DNA of 64,000 bases from Parvularcula sp964219355 (GTDB taxonomy: Bacteria > Pseudomonadota > Alphaproteobacteria > Caulobacterales > Parvularculaceae). Of the stretch, positions 34,912-43,352 are shown in pieces. A program made the translations under genes and the position numbers. The notes under the pieces were generated by a model. That model did not search any database. It worked only from the letters and a program-made list of their open reading frames with translations, and was not told the DNA's origin. How positions within the stretch are numbered: position 1 is the first letter of the stretch; each line of letters starts with the position of its first letter. Where the stretch lies: contig CAXPOZ010000001.1 in assembly GCA_964219355.1 (NCBI GenBank), positions 434,001 to 498,000 of the forward strand, written 5' to 3'.

Positions 34912-35337
34912 ATGTTCATCATCTGCGATCTCGACGGCACTCTGGCTGATATCGAGCACCGCCGTCATCACGTTACGACGCGGCCAAAGAACTGGTCCGC
35001 CTTCTTTCGTGCCTGCACGGAGGATTCACCGATTGTACCCGTGATCGAGACGATTAAAGCCCTTTACGCCGCAGGACACCGCATCGAGATCTGGTCGGGG
35101 CGGTCAGATGAGGTGCGCCACGAGACAGAAATCTGGCTCGCCGCCGCAGGCCTGCCCGACGTGACACTGAAAATGCGGGCAGATGGCGACAGCACCCCTG
35201 ACGATGTCCTGAAGGAAAGCTGGCTGCTCGAAGAGCCGGCGCTGCCCGACCTAGTTTTCGATGACCGGAACAAGGTTGTTGCCATGTGGCGGCGGCACGG
35301 GATCGTCTGCGCGCAGGTCGCGCCGGGCGACTTTTAG
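34912..35337 (+). CDS. HAD-superfamily phosphatase resembling the polynucleotide kinase 3'-phosphatase domain
   Basis: 141 residues with the HAD motif I DLDGTLAD (nucleophile D6, acid D8), motif II at WSGRSDEV and motif IV at LVFDDRNKVVAMW. The NWSAFFRACTEDSP segment and overall layout recall the stand-alone phosphatase domain of T4-type polynucleotide kinase, also found in phages and bacteria. The substrate (3'-phosphate ends or a small molecule) is inferred. It starts 11 nt after the serine hydrolase and converges with the next gene with a single base between stops. Confidence 0.77.
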   Translation: MFIICDLDGTLADIEHRRHHVTTRPKNWSAFFRACTEDSPIVPVIETIKALYAAGHRIEIWSGRSDEVRHETEIWLAAAGLPDVTLKMRADGDSTPDDVLKESWLLEEPALPDLVFDDRNKVVAMWRRHGIVCAQVAPGDF

Positions 35338-35338
35338 C

Positions 35339-35653
35339 TCAAGCCTTCTCAACCGGGTTACTGAGCACGACGCCGGTGGCAATCAATCTCGGCCCAGATT
35401 TCCATGAGAAGATATCGCCTTGCCTAATCGGCATGCCTGATTTTTCATCCGTAATCACATTAAGTTCCGCTTCCACGGTACGGCTCGGATGGATTGGAGC
35501 ATCCAGACCCATGATGATTGAGGGCATGGAGAACTGCCCGACGCAAATGCTTGCGCGAGTATTCGGGCGGATGAGGTGATGAGGCGCATCACCATCTTCA
35601 AGCTTGGAGGCAAGACTGACCTTAAGGTCGTAACTCAGCCCACTGAGGCTCAC
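35339..35653 (-). CDS. Hypothetical protein, possible EF-Tu domain 3-like beta-barrel
   Basis: A 104-residue protein coupled to cpdR: its ATG overlaps the cpdR stop by 4 nt. The segment VEAELNVITDEKSGMPIRQGDIFSWKSGPRLIATGVV is laid out like the small beta-barrel domains of translation GTPases, but no GTPase domain is present. The resemblance is weak and I assign no function. Coupling to cpdR may hint at a regulatory role. Confidence 0.65.
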   Translation of the reverse strand: MSLSGLSYDLKVSLASKLEDGDAPHHLIRPNTRASICVGQFSMPSIIMGLDAPIHPSRTVEAELNVITDEKSGMPIRQGDIFSWKSGPRLIATGVVLSNPVEKA

Positions 35654-36012
35654 GCTGCGGCGAGCATCCGGTCGACTTCGTCGACAAGGTCACGCAGGTG
35701 GAACGGCTTGGAGAGGACCTTGGCCTCTTTAGGCGCCTTGTTCGCCGGGTTGAGCGCGACAGCGGCAAATCCGGTGATGAACATGATCTTCATTTCAGGA
35801 TCGATATCGGCCGCGCGGCGCGCCAGCTCGATCCCGTCCATGACCGGCATCACGATATCCGTCAGCAGAAGGTCAAATTCGCGGAGCTGAAGCTCATTGA
35901 GGGCATCATCGCCTTGTGAAGCGTCCACAACGGCATGGCCTGCCTTCTCCAGTGCCTTCTTGAGAAAGCCCCGCATGCTGTCGTCATCTTCAGCCAGCAA
36001 GATCGCCGCCAT
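35650..36012 (-). CDS. cpdR: CpdR-type single-domain response regulator
   Basis: 120 residues, a receiver domain only. The acidic pocket is EDDD (8-11), the phospho-acceptor is D52 in LLLTDIVMPVMDG, and the highly conserved CpdR stretch KIMFITGFAAVALNP and AKVLSKPFHLRDLVDEV is present. In Caulobacter, unphosphorylated CpdR promotes ClpXP degradation of substrates such as CtrA and is controlled by the CckA-ChpT relay. The start at 36012 is chosen for length (Caulobacter 118 residues) and AGGGA spacing; an ATG two codons upstream is possible. Confidence 0.92.
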   Translation of the reverse strand: MAAILLAEDDDSMRGFLKKALEKAGHAVVDASQGDDALNELQLREFDLLLTDIVMPVMDGIELARRAADIDPEMKIMFITGFAAVALNPANKAPKEAKVLSKPFHLRDLVDEVDRMLAAA

Positions 36013-36180
36013 GCCCATAGTCCCTATTAAACTGCCCGGGAGGTCTACCCCGATCAGCCTTAAGGCCACCTTAATCGATCTTCGGGCCAACTTACAGCGA
36101 CATTCGGGCCCGTTCAGTTCAATTTCACCTCATCGGCACAACATGCTAAATCGGCTCAATCCTCGGGGAAGGAATCGAGA

Positions 36181-37059
36181 ATGGTTGCAAAAATCGTCAA
36201 GGCGTCCTTCCCGGGACATCTGCTGACACGTCCCAGTGTCTGGCAGGCGCCTTATATCTTTGCGTCCCCACATTCCGGGCGACATTACCCTTCGCGTTTT
36301 CTTTCAAGCTCCATTCTGGATCTGACGGAGCTGCGGCGGTCGGAGGATGCATATGTCGATACGTTGCTGCCGAGCCCCGATGAAATCGGGGTGCCGATCC
36401 TGACGGCCCGTTTCCCGCGTGCTTTCGTGGACGTGAACCGGTCGGCGAATGAAATCGACACGACAATGTTCACGACACCGCCGAAGATCAGCGCGGAAAG
36501 CCGATCCAACCGGGTCGCCGCCGGTTTTGGGGTCATTCCCAAATATGCCGCAGCCGGGCGGGCGATCTATTCACGCAGGCTGTCAGGGCAGGAAGGCTCT
36601 TCCCGCCTGAGCATGTGCTACGAGCCCTATCACGCCGCCCTCAGAGGGCTGATCGATGAATGTGTCGATCTTTTCGGCACGGCGATCGTGATCGATTGGC
36701 ATTCCATGCCTTCGGTGGGAGCGTCAGGGCAGAAACTGGCCGATGCGGTCCTTGGGAATCGCTATGGCGCTTCTTGCGACCGGGCGGTATGCACATCTTG
36801 GGAAGCAGCCCTTGATGGCGCCGGTCTGACGGTCCGGCGCAACTCGCCCTATGCGGGCGGCTACGTCACCTCGACTTACGGCAAGCCAGCCAAGGGCGTT
36901 CACGTCCTTCAGATCGAGATCAATCGCGGACTTTATCTGGATGAAGCCCGAACGATGCGAATTGGCGCGCGATTCCGCCTTTTAAAAGAACGCCTTGGCA
37001 GTGCCATCGCGAGCGTCATTTCCGACGCCGCCCTCCCCCTCGACATCGCGGCCGAATAA
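36181..37059 (+). CDS. N-formylglutamate amidohydrolase family protein
   Basis: The 292-residue protein has the family motifs ASPHSGRHYP, FPRAFVDVNRSANEID, IDWHSMPS and HVLQIEINRGLY. The His and Glu residues are probable zinc ligands. Members hydrolyse N-formylglutamate in histidine degradation or related amides; no other hut gene is nearby, so the physiological substrate is open. It is divergent from cpdR. AAGGAATCGAG lies upstream of the ATG. The stop codon abuts the A-tract that forms the terminator of the minus-strand RNA candidate. Confidence 0.87.
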   Translation: MVAKIVKASFPGHLLTRPSVWQAPYIFASPHSGRHYPSRFLSSSILDLTELRRSEDAYVDTLLPSPDEIGVPILTARFPRAFVDVNRSANEIDTTMFTTPPKISAESRSNRVAAGFGVIPKYAAAGRAIYSRRLSGQEGSSRLSMCYEPYHAALRGLIDECVDLFGTAIVIDWHSMPSVGASGQKLADAVLGNRYGASCDRAVCTSWEAALDGAGLTVRRNSPYAGGYVTSTYGKPAKGVHVLQIEINRGLYLDEARTMRIGARFRLLKERLGSAIASVISDAALPLDIAAE

Positions 37060-37089
37060 AAAAAATGGCCGCGGCAGAGGCCGCGGCCA
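37058..37089 (-). terminator. Intrinsic terminator of the small RNA candidate
   Basis: On the minus strand a perfect 10-bp GC-rich stem (37080-37089 with 37066-37075, loop CUCU) is followed by eight U residues. On the plus strand the hairpin lacks a U-tract, so it may only weakly end the amidohydrolase transcript. Confidence 0.85.
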
Positions 37090-37137
37090 AGTTATAGGGA
37101 GGAAACGCCCAGAAAGGGCATCGCAGCCGAAGCTGCC
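37058..37137 (-). ncRNA. Candidate small RNA of about 80 nt
   Basis: Between two plus-strand genes, the minus strand carries a full transcription unit: a promoter at 37143-37171, a predicted start near 37137, structured RNA and an intrinsic terminator. The RNA would have a 5' hairpin with a UUCG tetraloop (GCAGC-UUCG-GCUGC), a second possible hairpin GCCC-UUUCU-GGGC, a single-stranded linker with UUUCCUCCCU (anti-Shine-Dalgarno CCUCC), then the terminator. No ORF fits it. I do not recognise the family; the exposed CCUCC suggests a translational regulator. Confidence 0.65.
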
Positions 37138-37142
37138 CTCAA

Positions 37143-37171
37143 ACAATAGGCAACGAAAACAGATGGTGCAA
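37143..37171 (-). promoter_or_regulatory. Sigma70-type promoter of the small RNA candidate
   Basis: TTGCAC at 37166-37171 and TATTGT at 37143-37148 (minus strand) are spaced by exactly 17 bp. It points into the structured region and there is no minus-strand gene here otherwise. The rest of 37172-37390 is AT-richer and shows no gene. Confidence 0.6.
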
Positions 37172-37390
37172 GCATTTTTTTGCAGGCGCGAAACACCTTG
37201 AGATTTTTTAGCTATCAAATTCCCTTGATTTAACAGAATCTTCTCAGGTGAGCGAGATTGTGGCGCCATTATCGCGCGCTATTTATTGCGCTGCAAAATA
37301 AATTGGGGCGGAAACGTAAAATCTGTCCATTTCTCCGCCGAGCAGGCCTTCGTGATTGCCCGCCTCTCTGCTCTCTCATATGTGTCGCTG

Positions 37391-38581
37391 ATGAGCGAAG
37401 AACAATCCCCCACCCCCGAACGCGCCCGAGGCATTCGCCGGATTGGCGGCCAAGTCCGCAATCTGACCAAAGCCAAGCAGAAATTCCCGATGCCGAACCC
37501 TGAACAGGGGCTGAAAATCGTCATCGCCACGGATGCCTGGAAGCCTCAGCTGAACGGGGTGGTGACGACGCTCGATACGCTCGGCCGCATCCTGACCAAA
37601 TTCGGGAATGAAGTCCTTTATATCACGCCGCAGGACTTCCACTCCCTTCCCATGCCGACTTACCCGGAGATCCGGCTTTCCCTGTTTCCGAACCGCAAGG
37701 TCGCGGCGATGATCAACAAGTTCAAACCGGACGCGATCCACATTGCGACCGAGGGACCGATTGGCCGTGCCGCCCGCCGGTTCTGCCGCCGCCGGAAATA
37801 TCCGTACACCACCTCATTCCACACGCGCTTTGCTGAATACACCAATGAGCGCTTCAAGTTGCCGATTGACTGGGGCTATGCGCTGCTCAAGGATTTTCAC
37901 AATCACGGCGAAGCGATGATGGTCGCTACTCCCGGCCTCATGGAGGAACTGGGCGAGCGCGGCTTCAAGAATATGCGCCTTTGGGAACGCGGCGTGGATA
38001 CCGATCAGTTCCACCCCATCGAAAGCGATGTGATGAAGGATCTGCCGCGGCCGATCTTCACCTATGTCGGGCGCTTCGCGGTTGAAAAGACGCTCGAGGA
38101 TTTCCTCGATCTCGACCTCCCCGGCACGAAATGCATGGTCGGCGCCGGGCCGCAGGAAGAAGAGCTCCGCAAGAAATATCCGAACGTCCACTGGGCGGGA
38201 AAACAGTTCGGCGAAGACCTCGCCAAATACTACACAGCCTCGGATGTCTTCGTCTTCCCGTCCCGGACGGACACGTTCGGCCTTGTGAATGTCGAGGCGC
38301 TCGCCTGCGGTGTGCCCGTCGCGGCCTATCCTGTTCGTGGGCCCCTTGAGATCCTTGATGGCGCACCGCCCAGCGTCGGCTGCATGGATGAAGACCTCAA
38401 AAAGGCGTGCATGACCGCCCTTGAGAACCGGGATCCTGAAGCCTGCCGGCAATGGGCCCTCAAATTCTCATGGGACGCGGCCGCACGGCAATTTATCGGC
38501 AATCTCGAAATTCCGGGATTTGACGAGGAATTCTGGCTTCGTTCCGCCAAGATGATCGAGGATCCAATCCTGCCAACTTGA
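37391..38581 (+). CDS. Glycosyltransferase family 4-like protein
   Basis: About 396 residues with a GT-B fold. The N-terminal acceptor domain has IVIATDAWKPQLNGVVTTL and TEGPIGRAARRFCRRR; the donor domain has FTYVGRFAVEKTLEDFL, MVGAGPQEEELRK and the E-x7-E region FPSRTDTFGLVNVEALACGVPVAAYPVRGPLEIL. It resembles GDP-mannose-dependent alpha-mannosyltransferases and glycolipid synthases. The frame is open 35 codons upstream; the ATG at 37391 (MSEEQSP) is a judgement without a strong ribosome site. It lies upstream of plsX, consistent with an envelope lipid role. Confidence 0.82.
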   Translation: MSEEQSPTPERARGIRRIGGQVRNLTKAKQKFPMPNPEQGLKIVIATDAWKPQLNGVVTTLDTLGRILTKFGNEVLYITPQDFHSLPMPTYPEIRLSLFPNRKVAAMINKFKPDAIHIATEGPIGRAARRFCRRRKYPYTTSFHTRFAEYTNERFKLPIDWGYALLKDFHNHGEAMMVATPGLMEELGERGFKNMRLWERGVDTDQFHPIESDVMKDLPRPIFTYVGRFAVEKTLEDFLDLDLPGTKCMVGAGPQEEELRKKYPNVHWAGKQFGEDLAKYYTASDVFVFPSRTDTFGLVNVEALACGVPVAAYPVRGPLEILDGAPPSVGCMDEDLKKACMTALENRDPEACRQWALKFSWDAAARQFIGNLEIPGFDEEFWLRSAKMIEDPILPT

Positions 38582-38676
38582 CGGGAGCCTCGCGCTTCCG
38601 CCACAGGAGGGAATGACCGGCCCCTTTGCTTACGAGGTCGGCCCGCCCCGGGCAGGGCGAAGGAAAACAAGAGTTT

Positions 38677-39765
38677 ATGACTGAACACACAGCGAGCGGG
38701 CAGGATATCCGGATCGCCCTGGACGTCATGGGCGCTGACAAAGGCGTCGGGGAAGTCCTTGACGGTGTTGGCCGGGCCTATGCCTCTGGCCTCAAGGCAA
38801 AGATCAGCCTTCATGGTCGCGAGGATGAAATCTCATCGACGCTGAACGGGCTGGGGCTTTCGGACAAGCCGATCAGCATCGCTCACGCGGACGACGTCAT
38901 CACAATGAATGACAAGCCGACTGAGGCTCTGCGTCGCGGCAAGAAATCTTCCATGTGGTCGGCGATCGCGTCTGTGAAATCAGGCGACGCCCATGCCGCT
39001 GTCTCGTCGGGCAATACCGGCGCCCTGATGGCGATGGGGGTTCTTCAGCTTCGCAAGATCGAGGGAATCGACCGCCCGGCCATCAGCTGTATCTGGCCAA
39101 CCCTTCGCGGTCGCTGCGTCGTTCTTGATGTCGGCGCCAATGTCGAAGCCACCGCCAAGCAGCTCGTCCAGTTTGCCATTATGGGGGAGGCTTATTTCCG
39201 TGCCCTGACGGAAAAAGAAAAGCCTTCCGTCAGCCTTCTGAATGTCGGCTCAGAAGATCTTAAAGGTCATGACCTGATCCGCACGGCCGCGACGATCCTC
39301 AAAGAAGCTGATCACGAAATGAACTTTACGGGCTTTGTTGAGGGGAACGGCATTTCCCTAGGCGAAGCGGATGTGGTGGTCACGGACGGCTTTACCGGCA
39401 ACATCTCGCTGAAAACGGCAGAAGGCACGGCACGGCTGATCGGCAGCTGGCTGAAAGAAGCCCTGACATCGAACATCGTCTCCAAGATGGGCGCCCTGCT
39501 GGTCAAACCCGCCCTCGAGGAGATGCGGGCGAAAATGAACCCGTCCAATTCGAATGGCGCCCCGCTGCTTGGCTTGAACGGTCTCGTCATCAAAAGCCAT
39601 GGCGGCTCTGATGCTGAAGGGGTTGCTGCTGCGATCAAGACAGCAGAGACACTCGCCAATCATCCTTTCCAGGACGAAATCAGACGAACCGTTGCCAAGG
39701 TTGAAGCGCGGGCCGTTGCGAAACACCTGCCGCTCGAAGAACCCGCAGAGGCCGCAGCCGAATGA
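38677..39765 (+). CDS. plsX: Phosphate acyltransferase PlsX
   Basis: 362 residues. It starts IRIALDVMGADKG and has the characteristic SSGNTGALMAMG and VVTDGFTGNISLKTAEG segments. PlsX makes acyl-phosphate from acyl-ACP for phospholipid synthesis at the membrane. The ATG at 38677 aligns with the family; the frame is open 17 codons upstream. The stop overlaps the fabH start by ATGA. The rpmF-DUF177 genes that often precede plsX are absent here. Confidence 0.95.
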   Translation: MTEHTASGQDIRIALDVMGADKGVGEVLDGVGRAYASGLKAKISLHGREDEISSTLNGLGLSDKPISIAHADDVITMNDKPTEALRRGKKSSMWSAIASVKSGDAHAAVSSGNTGALMAMGVLQLRKIEGIDRPAISCIWPTLRGRCVVLDVGANVEATAKQLVQFAIMGEAYFRALTEKEKPSVSLLNVGSEDLKGHDLIRTAATILKEADHEMNFTGFVEGNGISLGEADVVVTDGFTGNISLKTAEGTARLIGSWLKEALTSNIVSKMGALLVKPALEEMRAKMNPSNSNGAPLLGLNGLVIKSHGGSDAEGVAAAIKTAETLANHPFQDEIRRTVAKVEARAVAKHLPLEEPAEAAAE

Positions 39766-40748
39766 CACAGTACACACTGCCCTTCAGAGCCATTGTCCGG
39801 GGGTGCGGTGGCGCCCTTCCCGATCGGGTCGTAACCAATGCGGATATGGCTGAGTTCGTCGATACATCCGACGAGTGGATCACTGAGCGCACAGGCATTC
39901 GCCAGCGCCATATCGCCGCCGAAGGGCAGTATACGTCAGATCTGGGCACCGAGGCGGCCAAGGCTGCTCTCGCCGATGCCGGGATGAAGGCCGAAGACAT
40001 CGACCTGATCATCGTTGCGACAGCAACACCGGACATGACCTTCCCCGCAACCGCTTCGATCATCCAGCGCAAGCTGGGCGCAGGGGCCGGTGCCGCCTTC
40101 GATCTGCAGGCCGTCTGCACGGGCTTTGTCTATGCGATGGCCACGGCTGAGAAGTTCCTTGCCTCCGGTCAGCACAAACGCGCGCTGGTCATCGGTGCAG
40201 AGACTTTCTCCCGCATTCTCGACTGGGAAGACCGCACGACATGCGTCCTCTTCGGGGATGGCGCCGGCGCCTTCGTGCTCGAAGCAGTTCCGACCGAGGA
40301 TGCGGGCGGCAAAGGCATTCTGGCCAGCCACTTACGTTGTGACGGGTCGCTGACTGACCTGCTATTTGTCGATGGTGGCCCCTCCATGACCGGCACGGTC
40401 GGTCATCTGCGGATGCAAGGGAACAAGGTCTTTCGGGAAGCCGTCGGGCGTATCTCCGATGCCATGGTCGAAGCTGCCGAAGCGGCCAGCATTTCCATGG
40501 ATGAGGTCGACTGGTTCGTGCCGCACCAGGCCAATCAGCGGATCATCGGCGGGGTCGTCAAAAAGCTCGGTCTGGATGAGAGCAAAGTCGTCTCGACGAT
40601 TGCCCGGCACGGCAACACCTCTGCAGCGTCGATCCCCCTCGCATGGAGCGTTGCGAAGGCCGATGGCCGCATAAAAGACGGTGATCTTGTGATTATCGAG
40701 GGCATGGGCGGCGGTCTGACCTGGGGCGCAGCCGTCATCCAGCTCTAA
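39762..40748 (+). CDS. fabH: Beta-ketoacyl-ACP synthase III
   Basis: 328 residues with the KAS III triad: C119 in LQAVCTGFVYA, His in PHQANQRI and Asn in RHGNTSAASIP. It condenses acetyl-CoA with malonyl-ACP to begin fatty-acid synthesis. Translation is coupled to plsX by a 4-nt overlap. The usual alphaproteobacterial order plsX-fabH-ihfA-merR follows. Confidence 0.96.
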   Translation: MTQYTLPFRAIVRGCGGALPDRVVTNADMAEFVDTSDEWITERTGIRQRHIAAEGQYTSDLGTEAAKAALADAGMKAEDIDLIIVATATPDMTFPATASIIQRKLGAGAGAAFDLQAVCTGFVYAMATAEKFLASGQHKRALVIGAETFSRILDWEDRTTCVLFGDGAGAFVLEAVPTEDAGGKGILASHLRCDGSLTDLLFVDGGPSMTGTVGHLRMQGNKVFREAVGRISDAMVEAAEAASISMDEVDWFVPHQANQRIIGGVVKKLGLDESKVVSTIARHGNTSAASIPLAWSVAKADGRIKDGDLVIIEGMGGGLTWGAAVIQL

Positions 40749-40910
40749 GTGAACTTTTTCGCTCAATCACTGCTAAAAGTCGGAAAAGTGAGTGGAATTG
40801 GCTCTGCCCTCCCCATAAGGGGGTGGACAAATCGCTGTCAGGTGTTGCGATTGCAGGATCGTCGAAATGGCGTCATAACTTATGATAAGATTCCTCAGGG
40901 GTGCGATCAC

Positions 40911-41228
40911 ATGGGAAAAACGCATACGCGAGCTGATCTGACTGAGGCAGTCTATCGTGCCGTCGGTCTGTCACGTCAGGAATCCGGGGAACTGGTTGAA
41001 AGCGTGCTCGACACGATCGCGGCCCGGCTCGAAACCGGCGAAGCCGTCAAGCTGAGCTCATTCGGTACTTTCCAGGTACGCTCCAAAAATGAGCGGATCG
41101 GACGCAATCCCAAGACAGGCGAAGAAGTCGCGATCACGCCGCGCCGTGTCCTGACCTTCCGTGCCTCCCATGTTCTCAAAGACCAGATCAATGAGGGTCT
41201 GCGCGGCAGCGCCGGCACGAATGGATGA
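40911..41228 (+). CDS. ihfA: Integration host factor alpha subunit
   Basis: 105 residues of the HU/IHF family: TRADLTEAVYRAVGLSRQES at the N-terminus, then the beta-arm region VKLSSFGTFQVRSKNERIGRNPKTGEEVAITPRRVLTF. IhfA pairs with IhfB to bend DNA. The ATG at 40911 matches the family N-terminus. The 162 bp before it contain a possible -10 (TATGATAAG near 40880) but no clear -35. It overlaps merR by ATGA. Confidence 0.95.
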   Translation: MGKTHTRADLTEAVYRAVGLSRQESGELVESVLDTIAARLETGEAVKLSSFGTFQVRSKNERIGRNPKTGEEVAITPRRVLTFRASHVLKDQINEGLRGSAGTNG

Positions 41229-41641
41229 AAAAGGCCCGCGACGCCTTTCGAACGATTTCGGAGGCTGCGGAAGAACTTTGCCTGCCTCAACATGTCCTTC
41301 GCCATTGGGAAGATAGCTTCGGTGCGATCCGGCCGATGCGGCGCGCAGGTGGGCGACGCTATTACCGCCTGCAGGACATTGAGCTTCTGAACGGCGTCAA
41401 AGTCCTCCTCCACGAGCAGGGTTTCACCACCAAGGGCGTCCAGAAGATCTTCTCGGAGCGTGGGCCTTCTTATGTTTCTGAGCTTGGGCGAACTGCCCTT
41501 GCGGGTGAGGTGGAGCAACAAAAAAGCGTGCCTGTGGAAGTCGACCGCCAACAGCTCGAAGAGCTGCTCGCTCGGGCTCATTCCCTCAAGACCAGCCTGC
41601 ATCAATTGCGCGAGACGCTTTTTCACCCCACCCCGAATTAA
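41225..41641 (+). CDS. MerR-family transcriptional regulator
   Basis: 138 residues. The N-terminal winged helix reads TISEAAEELCLPQHVLRHWEDSFGAIRPMRRAGGRRYYRLQDIELLNGVKVLLHEQG, followed by a coiled-coil-like C-terminal helix (VDRQQLEELLARAHSLKTSLHQLRETL). No metal- or redox-sensing cysteines are near the C-terminus, so it is not a typical metal-responsive MerR. Coupling to ihfA is widely conserved in alphaproteobacteria; its target is unknown to me. Confidence 0.88.
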   Translation: MKKARDAFRTISEAAEELCLPQHVLRHWEDSFGAIRPMRRAGGRRYYRLQDIELLNGVKVLLHEQGFTTKGVQKIFSERGPSYVSELGRTALAGEVEQQKSVPVEVDRQQLEELLARAHSLKTSLHQLRETLFHPTPN

Positions 41642-41735
41642 GCACGCAGTTCCAGTTGCCCCCACTGCCCCGCTGGTGCTAAGCGCGGCGCCTCGCAGAA
41701 AGGCGCCTGTCGTCACCTGCGAAATCCCGTGTGTC

Positions 41736-41812
41736 CGGAGTGTAGCGCAGCCTGGTAGCGCACTTTACTGGGGGTGAAGGGGTCGTCGGTTCGAATCCGG
41801 CCACTCCGACCA
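41736..41812 (+). tRNA. tRNA-Pro(GGG)
   Basis: 77 nt including encoded CCA. The acceptor stem is CGGAGTG/CACTCCG with discriminator A; the D arm is GCGC..GCGC; the anticodon stem CTTTA/TGAAG encloses CTGGGGG (anticodon GGG); the T arm has GTTCGAA. Its 3' half is the left repeat of the downstream mini-island, so the tRNA gene was preserved on integration. Confidence 0.95.
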
Positions 41813-41818
41813 CGGGTT
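41763..41818. repeat. Left attachment-site repeat (attL) in tRNA-Pro
   Basis: A 56-bp segment running from the tRNA anticodon stem through CCA and six bases beyond is repeated without mismatch at 44381-44436. The length, perfect identity and tRNA 3' location are the hallmark of site-specific integration. Confidence 0.9.
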
Positions 41819-42026
41819 CTTAACAAAATCAATTGGTTAGAATGCCAGCCACTTCATTCAGTGAAGTGGCCTTTGGTTCGTAAGGCGGTTCCGCTCACCT
41901 TTCCTACCTGTAATGCGCCTAAAGGAGACCGTTTCTTCTCACGCGGTAATGTTCCACACCTACGCGAGAGTTGCGAATCACTGCGATCTAAACCTCAGAA
42001 AATCTCTGCGTAAGAAAGATCGCTGG

Positions 42027-43352
42027 ATGGCTAAGCTAACAGACCAATATTCCGAGGAAAAATTCGGTGAATTTATCAAGAACCACTTCACCCCCTCGGA
42101 CGTGATCCGTACACCGACCAAGCTTTTCGGGCGAAACGGCGCTCTAAGCGATATCGAGCGAGCCTTTCAATCTCCGGGGCGACACGTTTTCGTTTATGGA
42201 GACCGAGGGGTCGGAAAATCGAGTGTTGCCGAAACAGCCGCTTTCAAACTTAATGAGTATGGTGATCCTATCGTCATACAGTGCACACGAAAGACCACCC
42301 TATTCGAGGCGATACAAGACATAGCGTCGTCAGTTTATGATCGATCAGATAGATTTGATCCTCCAACGAATGGGAGAAACGTACAACTCACCATTCCGGG
42401 TACTGGACGTGCAGAAGTTGGGGGGAAAAAGGCTTCTCGAGTCGAAGTTCCAAAGCCAAAGTCACTAAACGAGTGTTTCGATTTGCTAAGGTATGTTGAT
42501 CAAAAAACTCAAGGCCAGACTGTAATCGTTTTGGACGAATTCGATAATATTCAAGATACTGATGTTTTACACGACTTCGCAGAATTCATGAAAGGGTTAC
42601 CAACAATCTCAGACACTGGTCTGAAATTCACTTTTTGCGGGATCTTTCTTACCTTAGATGAACTAATTGCGCGACACCGAAGCATTGGCCGCCAGTTCGA
42701 AACTATTGCTCTTGAACCAGTCAGCTACGGAAACCTATTTCACATCGTTGAAGCTGCCTCAGAAGAAATTGGCATTGAAATTGGTGAGGCATTCCTTACA
42801 CGTATCGCCGTACTTTCAGACCGCTTCCCTCACTTTGTGCATCTTTTTGGAATGTACGTATTTTGGCATCTATTCGATATCGAGTATGAAGGAGAAGAAA
42901 TTACACGTAGTCACTATAAGCATGGTGTAAAATCTACCCTCTCGCGAGCTGAACCTGAACTGAGGCTCACATACGATAAAGCGATCCGCAAGTACTCGCA
43001 TGCTGATCAATACGAACTCGCACTTTGGGCGTTCGCAGATCGTGGTGAAACTATGTCGCAAATGAAAAAGGTGTACACAGATTCCTATTTACGAATTGCC
43101 GGCCAATTGGGGATCGAAGATGAAGAGTTCATGGAACCCAAAGACTTTGGACGTAGGGTGTACAATCTAAAACTTGATCGTCATGGGAACATACTAATCC
43201 CAGCGCTGGATAAGTCGGGTTGGTACCAGTTTAGAGAGAACCGTATGCGGGGTTTCTGTAGGTTAAAAGCAGACCAAGCTGGAGCAATGCTTTGTGAAGA
43301 GTGGATTGCTGATCTTACGAAGATGAGAAAACGTGGGCAACATATAGCTTGA
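42027..43352 (+). CDS. AAA/Orc1-Cdc6-like ATPase of the tRNA-Pro mini-island
   Basis: 441 residues. An LFGRNGAL box precedes Walker A (GDRGVGKSS, residues 58-66, K64) and Walker B is VIVLDEFD (166-173), followed by a sensor-like LKFTFCGIF. This resembles the archaeal-type ATPase_2/STAND nucleotide-binding modules. After about residue 290 is an alpha-helical region that may hold a winged helix, and no nuclease or membrane motif is visible. The ATG at 42027 is preferred; the frame is open 38 codons upstream. AT-rich codon use marks it as foreign. It may sense or act with the coupled DUF4238 protein. Confidence 0.8.
   Translation: MAKLTDQYSEEKFGEFIKNHFTPSDVIRTPTKLFGRNGALSDIERAFQSPGRHVFVYGDRGVGKSSVAETAAFKLNEYGDPIVIQCTRKTTLFEAIQDIASSVYDRSDRFDPPTNGRNVQLTIPGTGRAEVGGKKASRVEVPKPKSLNECFDLLRYVDQKTQGQTVIVLDEFDNIQDTDVLHDFAEFMKGLPTISDTGLKFTFCGIFLTLDELIARHRSIGRQFETIALEPVSYGNLFHIVEAASEEIGIEIGEAFLTRIAVLSDRFPHFVHLFGMYVFWHLFDIEYEGEEITRSHYKHGVKSTLSRAEPELRLTYDKAIRKYSHADQYELALWAFADRGETMSQMKKVYTDSYLRIAGQLGIEDEEFMEPKDFGRRVYNLKLDRHGNILIPALDKSGWYQFRENRMRGFCRLKADQAGAMLCEEWIADLTKMRKRGQHIA

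Noticed and set aside
36982..37269. 95-codon minus-strand frame over the small RNA candidate
   Set aside because: It spans the terminator and runs into the amidohydrolase gene, starts upstream of the predicted transcript and encodes no recognisable protein.
38613..38684. Tiny ORF (about 23 codons) before plsX starting at an ATG after GGAGGG
   Set aside because: The ribosome site is too close to its ATG, the product looks random, and it overlaps the plsX start.
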